A stretch of DNA of 64,000 bases from Phycisphaeraceae bacterium D3-23. GTDB taxonomy: Bacteria > Planctomycetota > Phycisphaerae > Phycisphaerales > Phycisphaeraceae. Below are positions 34,680 to 45,706 of the stretch, piece by piece. Each line of letters begins with the position of its first letter. The first letter of the stretch is position 1. Position numbers and translations under genes: made by a program. The notes under the pieces were generated by a model. It was not told where the DNA came from and ran no database searches. It worked only from the letters and a program-made list of their open reading frames with translations. Location: the NCBI GenBank assembly GCA_039555135.1, contig CP114179.1:2666001-2730000 (forward strand), written 5' to 3'.

Positions 34680-36173
34680 TTACGCGCCGGCCTGATTGTA
34701 CACCTGCCCGCAGCGCTCGGCGGCACCGGACCACGTCAGCTTGCGCACCTGCAGGTCCGCGTGCTTCCGCATCGTCTGGCCCAGCGACGGGTGGCGCAGC
34801 ACGCCGATGATCTTGTCCGCGATGTCGTCGATGTCCCAGAAGTCGACCTTGAGCGCGTGCGTCAAGACCTCGCTCACGCCCGACTGCTTGCTGATGATGA
34901 CCGGCACGTCGTGCGCCACGGCCTCCAGCGGCGCGATGCCGAACGGCTCGGACACCGAGGGCATCACGAACACATCCGCGCGCTCGTAGGCCTGGGCGAC
35001 CTCGTCGCCGTGCAAAAAGCCGGTGAACGTGACGTGCTTGCCGATGCCCGCGGCCGAGGCCTGCCGGATCGTCTGGTCGATCTGGTCGCCCGCGCCGGCG
35101 ATGACGAACTTGACGTTGTCCATCTTTTCGAGCACACGCTTGGCCGCCGCGACGAAATACTCCGGGCCCTTCTGCATCGTCACCCGGCCCAGGAACAATA
35201 CCACCTTCTCGTCCTTGCCGATCCCGGTGGGTGGCTCGATGGGTTCCTGACGTTCAACGCCGTTGCGCACCGTCTGCTCGACGCCGTTGTACACGACCTC
35301 GCACCGCGCGGGGGCCATGCCGTAGCGCTCGCACAGGATGTTGCGCGTCAGGTGGCTCACGGCGATGACCCGGCCGGCGCGGTGGACGGCCGCGCGTTCG
35401 ATCTGCGCGATTGCTTCGTTGAGCTGTTCGCCGCTGCGGTCGTGCTCGGTCGAGTGGACGTGCGCGACCCAGGGCCGACCCGTCGCGGCCGAGACCGCCT
35501 GCGCCGCGGGGAAGGTGAGCCAGTCGTGGGCATGGATGACATCGAAGTCGCCGCCGCGTGCGAGGTCGACGCACAGGTCGGCGTAGCGCCGCGCCTCGGC
35601 CGGGAGGTCGCCCGTGTAGATCGGGGCGCAGTGGTCGGGGTCGTAGGCGGGCGCGGATGGTTCGCCGGCGACCGGATGCCCCGACCGCGATGCGCCTTCT
35701 TGATCGTCTGCTGCCACGCCCTGCGCCGATGTCGCGCCGTTGCTCAGCCGGCCCGGTGCGCTCCGCAGACTTGAGAGGTATGGGTGCGACCCGCTCACCG
35801 GCCCGCCGCCGTAGGGCGACGCGATGCGCGACGGCACGGCCTTGAACGTCACGCCCGGCAGCGCGGCCGAGCCCACCGGGGGGTCGTATTCAAACGTGCT
35901 CGCCACCTCGCCCGGCGTCCTATGGCCTTCATCATTCTGCGACGCTCCGGGGGCGGCGGACCTACCCCGGGTACCCGTTGCGGGCTGAGAGGGCCGGTCC
36001 TGCGGCGTGAGCAGATTCACATGCGACGCGATCTCGCCGTCGACGTGCTTGGGCAGCACAAACGTCACCCGGTGCCCGCGCTGGGCGAGCGCCCGCGTCA
36101 GCCCGTAGCACGCCGTGCCCAACCCACCCGAGATGTACGGCGGGAACTCCCACCCCAGCATCAATATCCGCAT
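34680..36173 (-). CDS. GT4 family glycosyltransferase
   Basis: A 497-aa GT-B glycosyltransferase, glycogen-synthase/GT4-like. The start is MRILMLGWEFPPYISGGLG; FDVIHAHDWLTF, VVYNGVEQ, VVLFLGRVTMQKGP and the nucleotide-sugar motif MPSVSEPFGIAPLEAVA are visible. An unusual low-complexity insert of about 100 residues (roughly 60-160; Pro/Ser/Gly-rich) interrupts the N-lobe. Sugar specificity is not assignable. Confidence 0.88.
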   Translation of the reverse strand: MRILMLGWEFPPYISGGLGTACYGLTRALAQRGHRVTFVLPKHVDGEIASHVNLLTPQDRPSQPATGTRGRSAAPGASQNDEGHRTPGEVASTFEYDPPVGSAALPGVTFKAVPSRIASPYGGGPVSGSHPYLSSLRSAPGRLSNGATSAQGVAADDQEGASRSGHPVAGEPSAPAYDPDHCAPIYTGDLPAEARRYADLCVDLARGGDFDVIHAHDWLTFPAAQAVSAATGRPWVAHVHSTEHDRSGEQLNEAIAQIERAAVHRAGRVIAVSHLTRNILCERYGMAPARCEVVYNGVEQTVRNGVERQEPIEPPTGIGKDEKVVLFLGRVTMQKGPEYFVAAAKRVLEKMDNVKFVIAGAGDQIDQTIRQASAAGIGKHVTFTGFLHGDEVAQAYERADVFVMPSVSEPFGIAPLEAVAHDVPVIISKQSGVSEVLTHALKVDFWDIDDIADKIIGVLRHPSLGQTMRKHADLQVRKLTWSGAAERCGQVYNQAGA

Positions 36174-36308
36174 CGCTTGGCCCATGTAAAAGAGCGTGGA
36201 ACGACACAGGATACCAGCGCCGTGATTAGCTGGCTACATTGCAAAACAAACCAACTGCCTCCGCCCGCAGCACGCTAGCACTGTAGCTGTCCAGAAACCG
36301 AGCAGTAC

Positions 36309-36983
36309 CTAGTTGTTGTCTGCCCCGACCTTTGCAAATTTGTTATCAGAGCCAAGCTTTGGAAACGTCGATTCAATTGGTTTGGCATTTTTGTACCTGC
36401 GTTTCATGGCATCACAAATACATTGATTCGCTTTTTCACAAGTAGCCATCGCTGTGATCACAGATTGGTAGAGATTGTTAGTAACTATTTTGATCAGGTG
36501 GTCATTTTCTGCGGGCACGAAAAGTGATGTGTCTAAGTCACCACCACTGGAGGCACTAATAACAGATATTTTCATAGCTTCGTCAAGACAATTGTTACGA
36601 AATGCCAAGCAACCAACTGCGAGTTGGAAATCCGCATTCGCCATATTGAGGTCAAGTATCAGAGTCGGCTCATCCATTTCAACCAAGAAGCCAAGGGCTG
36701 AAACATTGATGAACAGATGTTCAACATAATCCCCAACCGTAGTGATCTCACGATGACGATTGGGATCCTGTTCGTGAGCGGCCAGGAACTGGTTCCATAG
36801 CCCGCACATCGCATTGTGTTGCGCAGCAATCACAACCTGAGCAAAGCGGAGTTGATTGATCTGCTCTTTCCTCGCCCTGTGCTTCTTTTCTTGAAGTTGA
36901 AGGAGCCAAGCAACAAAAGCGCCGAGCAACGCCCCCAGCAAGCCAGCTAAGACAGAGACATATGTGGCCTCAAATGTGCTCAT
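36309..36983 (-). CDS. AT-rich hypothetical membrane-anchored protein
   Basis: A 224-aa protein with one N-terminal transmembrane segment (MSTFEATYVSVLAGLLGALL and on to about residue 30), then a charged helix (QLQEKKHRARKEQ) and a soluble domain with several cysteines. Its start lies two bases after the lepA stop, so it may be co-transcribed. Base composition is clearly more AT-rich than both neighbours, which suggests recent acquisition. No family recognised. Confidence 0.7.
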   Translation of the reverse strand: MSTFEATYVSVLAGLLGALLGAFVAWLLQLQEKKHRARKEQINQLRFAQVVIAAQHNAMCGLWNQFLAAHEQDPNRHREITTVGDYVEHLFINVSALGFLVEMDEPTLILDLNMANADFQLAVGCLAFRNNCLDEAMKISVISASSGGDLDTSLFVPAENDHLIKIVTNNLYQSVITAMATCEKANQCICDAMKRRYKNAKPIESTFPKLGSDNKFAKVGADNN

Positions 36984-36985
36984 GT

Positions 36986-38800
36986 CTACCCCTCCCCCGT
37001 ATCCAGCACCGCCATGAACGCCTTCTGCGGGATGTCCACGGAGGCGATCTTCTTCATCCGGGCCTTGCCGGCCTTCTGCTTTTCGAGCAGCTTGCGCTTG
37101 CGGGTCACGTCGCCGCCGTAGCACTTGGCGGTGACGTTTTTGCCGACGCTCTTGATCGTCTCGCGGGCGATGATCTTGCCGCCGATCGCGGCCTGCAGGG
37201 GGATCTCGAACAGGTGGCGGTCGATCTCTTTTTTGAGCTTCTTCAGCAGGTGTCGGCCGCGGAACTCGGATTTTTCGCGGTGGACGATGACGGCCAGGGC
37301 GTCGACCTTCGTGCCGTTGACGAGGATGTCCATCTTGACAAGCTGGTCGTGCCGGAACTCGGAGACGTGGTAGTCCATCGTGCCGTAGCCCGAGGTGATG
37401 GACTTCAGCTTGTCGAAGAAGTCGTAGATGATCTCGGCGAGCGGCAGCTCGTACTCGAGGATCTGCCGGTCGTCGGCCAGGAACTTCTGGGCCTTGTACA
37501 CGCCGCGCCGCTGCTCGCACAGCTTCATGATGTCGCCGATGCGGTCGGTCGGGGTGATGATCTCGGCCATCACGATGGGCTCTCGGATCTCGACGATGTT
37601 GCTGGGGTCGGGCAGGTCGGCGGGGTTGGTGATATGGATCACGTCCGTGCCGCCGCCCTTGATGCGGCGTTGGACCTCGTAGGTCACGGTCGGCGCGGTC
37701 TGCACGAGCTCGACGTTGCTCTCGCGTTCGAGGCGTTCCTGGATGATGTCCATGTGGAGCATCCCCAAAAACCCGCAGCGGAAGCCCGAGCCCAGCGCCT
37801 CGGAGTTGGTCGGCTCGAACGAAAACGATGCGTCGTTGATGTGCAGCTTCGCGATCGCCTCGCGCAGCTCGTCGAACTGCGTGTTGCCGGATGGGTAGAA
37901 GTCGCAGAACACCATCGCCTGCGGCTCCTGGTAGCCGGGCAGGGGGGCGTCGGCGGGGTTCGTGTCGAGTGTGATCGTATCGCCGATGTTGACATCGTCG
38001 AGCGTCTTGATCGCCGCGACCATGTAGCCGACGTCGCCGGCGTCGAAGGGCTCGTCGATCTTCTGCATCTGCGGGCGGAACTTGCCCAGCTCGGTGATGT
38101 AGAAGGTGCGTTTGATGCCCATCATTCGGATGCGGTCGCCCTTCTTCATCGAGCCGTTGATGACACGGAAGTAGACGACAACGCCGCGGTAGTCGTCGTA
38201 TTTGGCGTCGAAGATGAGCGCCTGGAGCTTGGCGTCCTGCTTGCCCTTGGGCGGGGGGAAGCGTTCGCAGATCGCGTCGAGCAGCTCGGGCACGCCCTCG
38301 CCGGTCTTGGCGGAGGTGAAGATGCAGTCCTCGGCGGGGAGCCCGAGCACCTCTTCGACCTGCAACGCCCGCTTCTCGGGCTCGGCGCTGGGCAGGTCGA
38401 TCTTGTTGATGATCGGGATCAGCTCGAGGTTCGCGTCCACGGCCTTGTAGAGGTTCGCGACGGTCTGGGCCTCGACGCCCTGGGTCGAGTCGACCACGAG
38501 TACCGCGCCTTCGCACGCGGCGAGCGCTCGGCTGACTTCGTAGTGGAAGTCCACGTGCCCGGGCGTGTCGATGAAGTTGAGCTCGTAGGTCTTGCCGTTG
38601 TAGACGTGCTCGACGGACACGGCGGAGGACTTAATGGTGATCCCGCGTTCGCGTTCGAGGTCCATCGAGTCCAGCGCCTGCTCCTGCTGGTTGCGGGTCG
38701 TCATCGCGCCGGTGCCCATGAGCATGCGGTCGGCCAGGGTGGATTTCCCGTGGTCGATGTGGGCGATGATGCAGAAGTTTCGGATGTGGTCACTACTCAT
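36986..38800 (-). CDS. lepA: Elongation factor 4
   Basis: Translational GTPase LepA/EF4 (604 aa), which back-translocates or rescues stalled ribosomes. G1 is AHIDHGKST, G2/G3 around ERGITIKSSAV and DTPGHVDF, G4 NKIDLP. The LepA-specific C-terminal domain ends with KNVTAKCYGGDVTRKRKLLEKQK. MSSDHIRNFCIIAHIDHG is chosen as start; another in-frame ATG lies four codons upstream. Confidence 0.97.
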   Translation of the reverse strand: MSSDHIRNFCIIAHIDHGKSTLADRMLMGTGAMTTRNQQEQALDSMDLERERGITIKSSAVSVEHVYNGKTYELNFIDTPGHVDFHYEVSRALAACEGAVLVVDSTQGVEAQTVANLYKAVDANLELIPIINKIDLPSAEPEKRALQVEEVLGLPAEDCIFTSAKTGEGVPELLDAICERFPPPKGKQDAKLQALIFDAKYDDYRGVVVYFRVINGSMKKGDRIRMMGIKRTFYITELGKFRPQMQKIDEPFDAGDVGYMVAAIKTLDDVNIGDTITLDTNPADAPLPGYQEPQAMVFCDFYPSGNTQFDELREAIAKLHINDASFSFEPTNSEALGSGFRCGFLGMLHMDIIQERLERESNVELVQTAPTVTYEVQRRIKGGGTDVIHITNPADLPDPSNIVEIREPIVMAEIITPTDRIGDIMKLCEQRRGVYKAQKFLADDRQILEYELPLAEIIYDFFDKLKSITSGYGTMDYHVSEFRHDQLVKMDILVNGTKVDALAVIVHREKSEFRGRHLLKKLKKEIDRHLFEIPLQAAIGGKIIARETIKSVGKNVTAKCYGGDVTRKRKLLEKQKAGKARMKKIASVDIPQKAFMAVLDTGEG

Positions 38801-38865
38801 TGAACCGAGCATTGTAGCAGGGTCAACGTTCGCGCATTCAAAACGCGGACGCCCGGTCGGCTTGG

Positions 38866-41259
<2,394 letters not shown>

Positions 41260-41260
<1 letters not shown>

Positions 41261-41706
41261 TGCGAGTCAACGCCTCCAGCCCGACCGTCAAAGCCCGGAT
41301 GCTCCGCCTGTTGTTGGCGGGGCTGGCGGTGTTATGTTTCGCGCTGGGCTGGGTGGGGCTCTGGGTGCCGGGCCTGCCGACGACGGTGTTCTGGATTGCC
41401 TCGGCCTATCTCGCGGCGAAGTCGTGCCCGGTCATCCAGCGATGGGTTTACGCCCGGGGCCGGGTCGGCCGATCGGTCCGGCTGATCGTCGAGGAGCGCG
41501 CACTGACCGCGCCGGGTAAACGCCGGGCGCTAACCGGGATGGCGCTCGGCCTATCCCTGTCCGTCGTCTTGCTCTATCTCCTGCGCGAGCCCAGTCCGAT
41601 CCTGATCGGCGTCATCGTCGCGGCGGGCGGCGTCGGCGCAGCGTGCATCATCTTCGGCCTGCGGACCCGCTCGGCGGACGAGCCCGCCGACTTGCACACC
41701 CCGTAA
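41260..41706 (+). CDS. DUF454 (YbaN-like) membrane protein
   Basis: A 148-aa protein with the DUF454 pattern VGLWVPGLPTTVFWIASAYLAAKS, a cytoplasmic loop and two C-terminal helices. ATG overlaps the katG stop by one base, an arrangement that ties its expression to peroxide defence. Function unknown. Confidence 0.88.
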
Positions 41707-41709
41707 ACC

Positions 41710-42384
41710 TCACACATCGGACTCGCCTTCATCGCCCGAGTCATTGGAGGCCTGCGTCTCATCGGCCTGTGCGTCTTGCATCGGCGACGGATCGTCTTCT
41801 TTCTCCCCCGCGCCGGCGGTCAGCGCAAACCGTAGCGCATCCTCGACGGGCATCTCCACGCTGCGCACGCGGGCTTTGTCGACGACAAGCATGTACCCGC
41901 CCAATTGGTAGCTCATCGGCAGATACACTGCGACTTGGCCGCGCTCGCCGATGCCGTCGGGCACATCGCCGAACTGGTCGCGCGTCACAAAGCCGATGAG
42001 CGACCCCGCGCCGCCGGGCATATCGACCATCACGACGCGCTTGCCCCGGTCGCCCCCCGACCCGCGGAACAGCCGCGTCAGATCCTTCACCGCCGAGTAG
42101 ATGCTCTTGACCAGCGGGACCCGGTCGAACACCGCATCGACCAGCCCGACCAGCTTGCGGAACAGCCAGAGCCGTAGCATCAGCCCAAGCGCGAAGATCA
42201 CCACAACCCCCAGCGCGATGCCCATGCCCGGGATGTACCAATCTTCCGGCAGCGCCCACTGCAACGCACCGCCCAGCACGTTCTCCAGCGTGCGGAAGAG
42301 CCAGACCAGGATGTAGATCGTCACCGCCAACGGCAGGACCGCGAGCAGTCCATCGAGGAAAAATCGGGCCATGCGTTTCATCAA
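41710..42384 (-). CDS. DUF502 membrane protein
   Basis: A 224-aa protein with two N-terminal helices (residues about 8-30 and 53-75), the DUF502 core VPLVKSIYSAVKDLTRLF and KRVVMVDMPG, and an acidic C-terminal tail. Convergent with the DUF454 gene, 3 bp apart. Function unknown. Confidence 0.88.
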   Translation of the reverse strand: MMKRMARFFLDGLLAVLPLAVTIYILVWLFRTLENVLGGALQWALPEDWYIPGMGIALGVVVIFALGLMLRLWLFRKLVGLVDAVFDRVPLVKSIYSAVKDLTRLFRGSGGDRGKRVVMVDMPGGAGSLIGFVTRDQFGDVPDGIGERGQVAVYLPMSYQLGGYMLVVDKARVRSVEMPVEDALRFALTAGAGEKEDDPSPMQDAQADETQASNDSGDEGESDV

Positions 42385-42454
42385 ATCAGTTCCTGGCTCG
42401 GATCAAAACATGCGGCGATTGTAAGCCGCATCCTGTCATGCGGGCCGTATCGCC

Positions 42455-42477
42455 GTGTTTGTAAAGCTGACAAACAC
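42455..42477. other. Stem-loop
   Basis: GTGTTTGT, 7-base loop, ACAAACAC in the ~225-bp gap upstream of DUF502. Could be a regulatory hairpin; no T-run. Confidence 0.4.
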
Positions 42478-42609
42478 GTGGGTGAGACCTACAAAACGCG
42501 GGGGCATTTCGGTCGTTTCCCGCCATTCGGGCCGCGATTTCCGATTGTGAGGCCCTGGCATGCAGCTTGCATCAACCTCCGTGGCCCTTCCCCGCAATGG
42601 AGTACACAC

Positions 42610-42750
42610 GTGGACAATAAACCCCTTGATATCAAAGACAGCGATCGCAGCACCCAAGGCGGACCCCCGGGCTGGATGGCGTTCAGCATCATCGTCGCCG
42701 CGGCAGTGCTCATCGTGGTGGTCGTGATTGTCGCTGGCCTGCTGCTGTAG
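42610..42750 (+). CDS. Small single-pass membrane protein
   Basis: 46 codons from GTG: a hydrophilic start (DNKPLDIKDSDRSTQGG) and a C-terminal helix (FSIIVAAAVLIVVVVIVAGL). The composition is protein-like, but the gene is short; no family recognised. Confidence 0.45.
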   Translation: MDNKPLDIKDSDRSTQGGPPGWMAFSIIVAAAVLIVVVVIVAGLLL

Positions 42751-42768
42751 CGCTAACCGGAGAGTGTT

Positions 42769-42790
42769 CGCCGCCCAACGGGCCGCACGC
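42769..42790. repeat. GTTTAGCC element fragment
   Basis: CGCCGCCCAACGGGCCGC resembles the core of the larger elements at 33353 and 45597, without the GTTTAGCC ends. Low-confidence relic. Confidence 0.35.
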
Positions 42791-42811
42791 CGGCCCACCG
42801 GCACGGGCTTA

Positions 42812-43948
42812 TCACAGGTCCCGTTCGAAGGCCTGCGTCGGGTCGCGCCAGGCCTTCCCGGCGTCGTCGATCAGTGCGGCCGTGACCTTGATGGACGCCG
42901 GGGCGTTGAGGACCGACAGGTCGGGCGTCGCAAGGGGCGGGGCGGCGTAGCGCTCGGCCAGGACTGCAACACGCCCGTGCGCCTCGGCCACACGCGTCGA
43001 GGCGAGCGTGCCGTCGGACTGCGCCGCTTCGAGCCGGTCGATCGCGGCGTGCCCGAGCTCGGCCGCATGCGACACGAGCGCGAGGTCGAGCCCGGCCTGG
43101 ATACCCGCCAACACTGCGGCGGGGACATACTCGCGCGGCGGCGCATCGCCACCGCGATTCTGTGGGTCGGCGATTGCCTTCATCTCTAAGCAGTCGCTGA
43201 TCGCGACGCCCCCGAACCCGAGCGATTCGCGCAAGACGCCTTGCAGCACCGCCGGACTCAGTGTCGCGGGGCGGTCGGCGTCGATCGCCTCGAACACGAT
43301 ATGCGCCGACAGGAACATGGCGACGCCGTGCTCGACCGCGGCCCGGAAGGGGGGCAGCTCCACCTGTTCGAGCCGGCCCATTGTGTGCGGAAGACGCGGC
43401 AGCATGTCATGCGAATCCTGAGAGGTGTCGCCGTGGCCCGGGAAGTGTTTGGCGCACGCGGCGACCCCCTGCGACTGGATACCTTCGATCAGCGCGCAGC
43501 CCATCGCCGCGACCACCGCCGCGTCGGCCGAGAGTGATCGCGGGCCGATCACCGGGTTCTCGGGGTTGGTATCGACATCGAGTACCGGCGCAAGGGCCAC
43601 ATCGATCCCCACCGCCCGCAGCTCCCTGCCGATGACCGCGCCGACCTGTTTCGCAAGCCCGACATCGCCCGTCTCCCCCAGCGCGCGCATCGACGGCAGG
43701 GGCGTAAAACCCTCACGCAGCCGCGCCGTCGACCCGCCCTCCTGGTCGGTCATCACCAGCAGCGGCCGACCCGCGTATTGCTTTAGGTCGTGGCATAGCC
43801 CGGCGACCTGCGCGGGCGTCTGGACGTTCCTTGAGAACAAGATCACGCCGCCCACGCCGCGGTCCAGCAGCGAGCGGATGTCGTCATCGATCGCCGGGCC
43901 CGACAGGCCGACGCATAGCAAAGCCGCAGGGTTGATCTCTTTCGCCAT
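42812..43948 (-). CDS. nagZ: GH3 beta-N-acetylhexosaminidase
   Basis: A 378-aa NagZ-like glycosidase that removes GlcNAc from peptidoglycan fragments during wall recycling. The family signature KHFPGHGDTSQDSH is complete and the nucleophile aspartate is in ISDCLEMKAI; DQEGG is near residue 70. No signal peptide, so cytoplasmic as usual. The C-terminus has a helical tail beyond the barrel. Confidence 0.93.
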   Translation of the reverse strand: MAKEINPAALLCVGLSGPAIDDDIRSLLDRGVGGVILFSRNVQTPAQVAGLCHDLKQYAGRPLLVMTDQEGGSTARLREGFTPLPSMRALGETGDVGLAKQVGAVIGRELRAVGIDVALAPVLDVDTNPENPVIGPRSLSADAAVVAAMGCALIEGIQSQGVAACAKHFPGHGDTSQDSHDMLPRLPHTMGRLEQVELPPFRAAVEHGVAMFLSAHIVFEAIDADRPATLSPAVLQGVLRESLGFGGVAISDCLEMKAIADPQNRGGDAPPREYVPAAVLAGIQAGLDLALVSHAAELGHAAIDRLEAAQSDGTLASTRVAEAHGRVAVLAERYAAPPLATPDLSVLNAPASIKVTAALIDDAGKAWRDPTQAFERDL

Positions 43949-43982
43949 GCAGGCAGTATATCGACTGTATGCGGGGCGGCGG

Positions 43983-44654
43983 TCAGCCCGCCGCGTCGCG
44001 GTACCGCTCGCGCAGCGCCCGGCCGACGCCGTCGCGCTTAAGCACGCGGTCCATCACGGCCAGCATGCGCACCACCTGCTTCTTCGACATGTCGGGCTTC
44101 GCACTGCCGACGTCGATCAGGCGCATCGCGTCCGCTTCATCAACCACGATATTGCTGGGCTTGAGGTCTTTGAATGTATAGCGCGCGTCGAGCAGCCGAC
44201 GGGTGAGCGCGGCGGCGCGGTCGATCAGCTCGGCCGCGCGTCGGTCATCGCAGGCGTCATCGGTCAGCAGCCGCTGCAGGCTCGTGCCCATCGCCGGTGT
44301 CGCGAGCCAGGCCCGGCCGCCGAACCCCGCGCGTTCTTCGCCGCAGTCGAGGATCGGCACCACGGGGACGCGGGCCTGTGCGAGTTGGTGGTTGCGCGCC
44401 AGCTCGAGCTGTGCCGGGTGGACCCCGACGACGAGCGAGATGCGCTGCCGGGCGGGGCGGTAGACGAATTGTTTGACGACGACCGGGCCGTGTTCTGCGT
44501 GCTCGACGCGCCAGACCCTGGAGCGCGGGTCGTCCTTGTAGCGGGCGATCACGTCGCCGCCGAGCCCGGCCTCGTCCAGCGAGCGCGGCTCGATGTGCAG
44601 CCGGCCGGCAGCGGCGGGTGTTGTGCCGGCCTGGTTTTCGTCTTGCGTGGGCAT
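43983..44654 (-). CDS. WaaP/Kdo-kinase-like protein kinase-fold enzyme
   Basis: A 223-aa small kinase-fold protein. The nucleotide lysine is in VVVKQF; the catalytic loop is TFKDLKPSNIVV and the metal motif RLIDVG (DFG variant). Short kinase-fold proteins of this sort phosphorylate LPS core sugars. It faces the next kinase gene divergently, suggesting a two-kinase set acting on one glycan. The exact substrate is unknown. Confidence 0.75.
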   Translation of the reverse strand: MPTQDENQAGTTPAAAGRLHIEPRSLDEAGLGGDVIARYKDDPRSRVWRVEHAEHGPVVVKQFVYRPARQRISLVVGVHPAQLELARNHQLAQARVPVVPILDCGEERAGFGGRAWLATPAMGTSLQRLLTDDACDDRRAAELIDRAAALTRRLLDARYTFKDLKPSNIVVDEADAMRLIDVGSAKPDMSKKQVVRMLAVMDRVLKRDGVGRALRERYRDAAG

Positions 44655-44690
44655 GCGCGGGCTCGCGGCGATGGTACCCTAAGCTGCGCG

Positions 44691-45602
44691 ATGCCGACCG
44701 ACTTTATCCAACACGGCGGGCTGACGATCCACCCCGACTACGCCGACGCGCTCCAGGCCGCCGGGCTCGACTCGCTCGACGCCCTATTGCAGACGCCTGG
44801 TGCTGACAACCTGCACAAGCCCGGGCTCGCCGACTGGCGCCAGCGCCTGCGATTGAAGCTGCACGATTCGCACGAAAACACGGGCGTCGGCGTAACGCAG
44901 CCGCTTGTGTGCTACCTCAAACGCTACCGCCGACCGCCAATCAAGGCGCAGTGGGAGAACCGCCGTGCGGGGCACGCGGACTGCGCGGCGGTCGAGTGGC
45001 GCTGGCTCACCGAACTCGACCGCCTTGGCGTCCCCGGGCCCATCCCTGTCGCGTATGGCGCGCGGCGGCGCGGGCTGCTCGAAGACGCGAGCGTCGTCGT
45101 CACCGCCGCCGTGCCCGGTGAATCGCTCGAACGCTGGGTGCCAAACCAGCTCGCGCCCGGCGACGCGCTGGACGACCGCGATGCGCGGCGGCGGCTCATC
45201 CATGCCACCGCTACACTCGCCGCCCAACTGCACGGCCACGGGCTCATCCACCGCGACCTCTACCTCGCCCACCTCTTCCTCGACCCCGCCACGCTGGACG
45301 ATGGCCCACCGACGCTCACGCTCATCGACCTGCAGCGCATGATCCGCCCGCGCGTTCGCTGGACCCGCTGGGTTGTCAAGGACCTCGCCGCGCTGAGCTA
45401 CTCGACCCCCGCCCCAGCCGCGAGCACAGCCGACCGCGTGCGGTGGTTCAAGCAGTACCGCAACACCGCCAAGCTCTCGCCCGCCGACCGTTCGCTGATC
45501 CGCGCGGTCGCCGCGAAGACAAAGCGCATCGCCCGGCACGACGCCAAACGCAACGCCCGCCACGCCACGCAAGAGGATGCAAACCGCGCGCCAACCGTTT
45601 AG
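44691..45602 (+). CDS. LPS core heptose kinase-like protein (WaaP/InaA)
   Basis: A 303-aa kinase. The loop LIHRDLYLAHLFL is very close to the WaaP HRDCYICHFLL form, and LTLIDLQRM supplies the metal aspartate. WaaP kinases phosphorylate the first heptose of LPS core. The stop codon (45600-45602) is supplied by the GTTTAGCC repeat that begins at 45597, so the last residues (PTV) are at the repeat boundary. Lys/Arg-rich C-terminus. Confidence 0.82.
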   Translation: MPTDFIQHGGLTIHPDYADALQAAGLDSLDALLQTPGADNLHKPGLADWRQRLRLKLHDSHENTGVGVTQPLVCYLKRYRRPPIKAQWENRRAGHADCAAVEWRWLTELDRLGVPGPIPVAYGARRRGLLEDASVVVTAAVPGESLERWVPNQLAPGDALDDRDARRRLIHATATLAAQLHGHGLIHRDLYLAHLFLDPATLDDGPPTLTLIDLQRMIRPRVRWTRWVVKDLAALSYSTPAPAASTADRVRWFKQYRNTAKLSPADRSLIRAVAAKTKRIARHDAKRNARHATQEDANRAPTV

Positions 45603-45671
45603 CCGCCGCCCAATGGGCGACGCGTTGGCGTGACCCGCCACGTCGTGCCGCTCGTTGGGCGACGGCTAAAC
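45597..45671. repeat. GTTTAGCC inverted-repeat element, copy 2
   Basis: Starts GTTTAGCCGCCGCCCAATGG and ends with the inverse (CGTTGGGCGACGGCTAAAC). Arms are imperfect. It overlaps the WaaP-like stop codon and ends 35 bp before the amidotransferase ATG. Confidence 0.75.
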
Positions 45672-45706
45672 GTCGCTTCGCTTCCTTCTCACGTATTGAT
45701 CCCACC

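Noticed and set aside
36962-38803. 613-codon plus-strand frame over lepA
   Set aside because: Antisense shadow of lepA.
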